A DNA stretch of 40,968 nt from CAZAGO01 sp964485045. GTDB taxonomy: Archaea; Nanobdellota; Nanobdellia; Pacearchaeales; GW2011-AR1. Position numbers and translations under genes: made by a program. Numbering within the stretch: position 1 is the first letter of the stretch; each line of letters begins with the position of its first letter. This document shows positions 39,789 through 40,968 of this stretch, piece by piece. Under the pieces are notes generated by a model, which was given only the letters and a program-made list of their open reading frames with translations, made no database searches and was not told where the DNA came from. The DNA lies in NCBI GenBank assembly GCA_964485045.1, contig CAZAGO010000003.1:1-40968 (forward strand), read 5' to 3'.

Positions 39789-40307
39789 TTAATAGTTAGA
39801 ACAAATTTCTATATTTGTAATAGAATCTGATTCTTGACAAGTCTCTTCCCCTATAACTGGAGCGATTCTTATATAATCTGGGGCTTTATTAAAACCATGA
39901 TAGATATATGTTTTTCCAGAATTCTTTCCAGGAGCAGAAATTCCAGAACTGTTTGAAGGGTAATTTGTAATTGGGAAATCACTAGAGAATGATTGACTTG
40001 TATAGTTAATGACATAAGTATTAGTAGATCCTTCGCTACCTATACTTAATATAACTCTATCCACATCGATATCTGAAATACCTATAGAAAAATAAGTTTC
40101 ACTACTAGTGATATTAAAACAAGTATAAGCTTCATTTATTGTAACTTTATTAAAATTTCCGAAACAAGATTCCGTATTTTTTAATTCCTTATTTACCATA
40201 TTGCTTACTACACTCCAAACAACTGCAATTAAAGCCATAACTAGAACTACTGCTAAAATTGCAGATACAATTTCAGACATACCTTTATTTTTAATTTTTC
40301 TTTTCAT
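39789..40307 (-). CDS. Archaeal type IV pilin-like protein
   Basis: A 172-residue protein with the class III signal RKIKNKG, then MSEIVSAILAVVLVMALIAV. The helix is followed by a Ser/Thr-rich, glycosylatable domain with five Cys. This N-terminus resembles archaeal pilins and archaellins. It starts one base after the previous gene's stop. Together with the gene upstream it is the best candidate for a main fibre subunit. Confidence 0.8.
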   Translation of the reverse strand: MKRKIKNKGMSEIVSAILAVVLVMALIAVVWSVVSNMVNKELKNTESCFGNFNKVTINEAYTCFNITSSETYFSIGISDIDVDRVILSIGSEGSTNTYVINYTSQSFSSDFPITNYPSNSSGISAPGKNSGKTYIYHGFNKAPDYIRIAPVIGEETCQESDSITNIEICSNY

Positions 40308-40308
40308 T

Positions 40309-40788
40309 TTAAATAATTATTTCACTCTCGTAGGTTCCTTGTTCACAACTATATGTTTTTTTTGCTCCACTTTTTGTTTTTCCAACCAGTATAGGGTTGA
40401 TAATTATTTTTTGTAAGTCCAATTCTCCTACATCTGGAATAGACGTTGAAGCAACTCCTCCTTGAGTAAGCCCAGCAGGAGGCCAATCATCATCTATCTC
40501 TCTAAAGCTCATAGTCTCATAACTTCCTTTTTGAACAAGCCTAATGCTAAGATCATAGATTGGGACTTCCCCAAGATTTGATACCGCTATTTCTTCATCA
40601 GAATAACTAGCATCAAACTCTACTTTATTACAAGCGAGTTTTATATTCTCGCTACCAAATTTTGTTATTGCTTCTTCTCCTATTCCTCTCATGAATAAAA
40701 AGATTATGAGGGCAATAACAATAACGAGTGCAATCAGAAGAACAGTTGCAATAACTGGTGAAACACCCTTTTTCTTAAAATCACTCAT
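40309..40788 (-). CDS. Archaeal type IV pilin, DUF1628-like N-terminus
   Basis: The 159-residue protein has the classic archaeal pilin start FKKKG, then VSPVIATVLLIALVIVIALI, which matches the common GVSPVIATxLLIAI signature. An exported beta-rich domain with two Cys follows. A TATA box (40812-40818) about 27 nt before the ATG would start the pilus operon here, giving a leaderless mRNA. Confidence 0.87.
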   Translation of the reverse strand: MSDFKKKGVSPVIATVLLIALVIVIALIIFLFMRGIGEEAITKFGSENIKLACNKVEFDASYSDEEIAVSNLGEVPIYDLSIRLVQKGSYETMSFREIDDDWPPAGLTQGGVASTSIPDVGELDLQKIIINPILVGKTKSGAKKTYSCEQGTYESEIII

Positions 40789-40811
40789 TTTAACATCAAA
40801 TTTTTCAAGTT

Positions 40812-40818
40812 TTTAAAT
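40812..40818 (-). promoter_or_regulatory. TATA box of the pilus operon
   Basis: AAATTTAAAAAC on the minus strand is about 27 nt before the pilin ATG at 40788, immediately after the stop of the truncated gene at the right edge. Confidence 0.5.
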
Positions 40819-40822
40819 TTTG

Positions 40823-40968
40823 CTAAGAACAGGTTATTTTTTCTCTTACTAATGCTTTTCCACAACTAACCGTTCTTAACCTATTTTCTTCTTGTTGAAA
40901 TCTTATTGGAAGAATGTCTATTGAATAAATTTCTTTTTCGATATCATCAAAACTTGCAAAAACCGAAC
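40823..40968 (-). CDS. C-terminal fragment of an unidentified gene (runs off the right edge)
   Basis: An open frame of 47 residues enters from the right edge (first full codon at 40966-40964) and ends at TAG 40825-40823. The visible sequence contains YSIDILPIRFQQEENRLRTV and ends in CSGKAL-like and ITCS segments with two Cys. Its position just before the pilin promoter suggests another pilus-related or exported protein, but too little is visible to assign it. Confidence 0.55.
   Translation of the reverse strand, partial: SVFASFDDIEKEIYSIDILPIRFQQEENRLRTVSCGKALVREKITCS

Overview
The window is AT-rich archaeal DNA and most likely comes from a small-genome DPANN archaeon of the Pacearchaeota/Woesearchaeota type. 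The grounds are the archaeal 16S rRNA 5' end at the left edge, the archaeal information-processing genes (exosome, SBDS, 20S proteasome, RpoK, RNase P protein, aCPSF1, archaeal CCA enzyme, RtcB plus archease), the A/T-rich codon use, TATA boxes about 25 nt before start codons (largely leaderless mRNAs), and DPANN-style surface proteins. Three runs of exactly 100 N (1409-1508, 2633-2732, 12671-12770) are scaffold gaps of unknown true length, so this is a draft, probably metagenomic, assembly.

Layout. 1-330: 5' end of 16S rRNA (minus), preceded by a 470-bp leader full of inverted repeats. 804-1199: small predicted lipoprotein. 1607-8805 (minus): a long information-processing cluster in the order Zn-ribbon, rnp2, psmA, SBDS, rrp4, a 75-aa unknown, rrp41, rrp42, rpoK, eno, rpsB. 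Two short tandem-repeat arrays (46 and 66 bp) flank scaffold gaps exactly at the 3' ends of rpsB and eno. 8895-11235 (plus): aRNase J, a single-pass membrane protein and a HemK-like methyltransferase. 11225-14255 (minus): a helical unknown, a stand-alone receiver domain, and a 2-oxoacid:ferredoxin oxidoreductase whose beta subunit is interrupted by a gap. 14373-23180 (plus): mre11, rad50, an M29 aminopeptidase, psmB, aCPSF1/FttA, a presenilin-like membrane protease and a TrmB-type regulator. 23177-25977 (minus): a GTPase/DUF2073/Zn-ribbon trio (OapABC/ArvABC, linked to archaeal vesicle formation) followed by cca. 26020-30791: two large secreted, membrane-anchored proteins with near-identical signal peptides and promoters. 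30874-33957: rtcB, corA, a DUF167 gene and archease. 33996-40968: an archaeal type IV pilus/Tad-like secretion operon with five pilin-like proteins, one ATPase, two T2SF platform proteins, a 55-aa unknown and a truncated gene at the right edge.

How it fits together. RNA processing and decay dominate: exosome, RNase P, aRNase J, aCPSF1, CCA addition and RtcB/archease ligation. The proteasome (alpha and beta at separate loci), the aminopeptidase and the presenilin-like protease form a proteolysis theme. The right half is a cell-surface region (vesicle GTPase operon, two giant surface proteins, pilus assembly), which fits an episymbiotic lifestyle, although that lifestyle is inferred. The less explained elements are the 75-aa protein inside the exosome operon, the paired surface proteins with TNAH repeats, a possible helical module shared by two membrane proteins, and the compact pilus operon with its 55-aa component. 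No CRISPR array, tRNA gene or insertion sequence was recognised.
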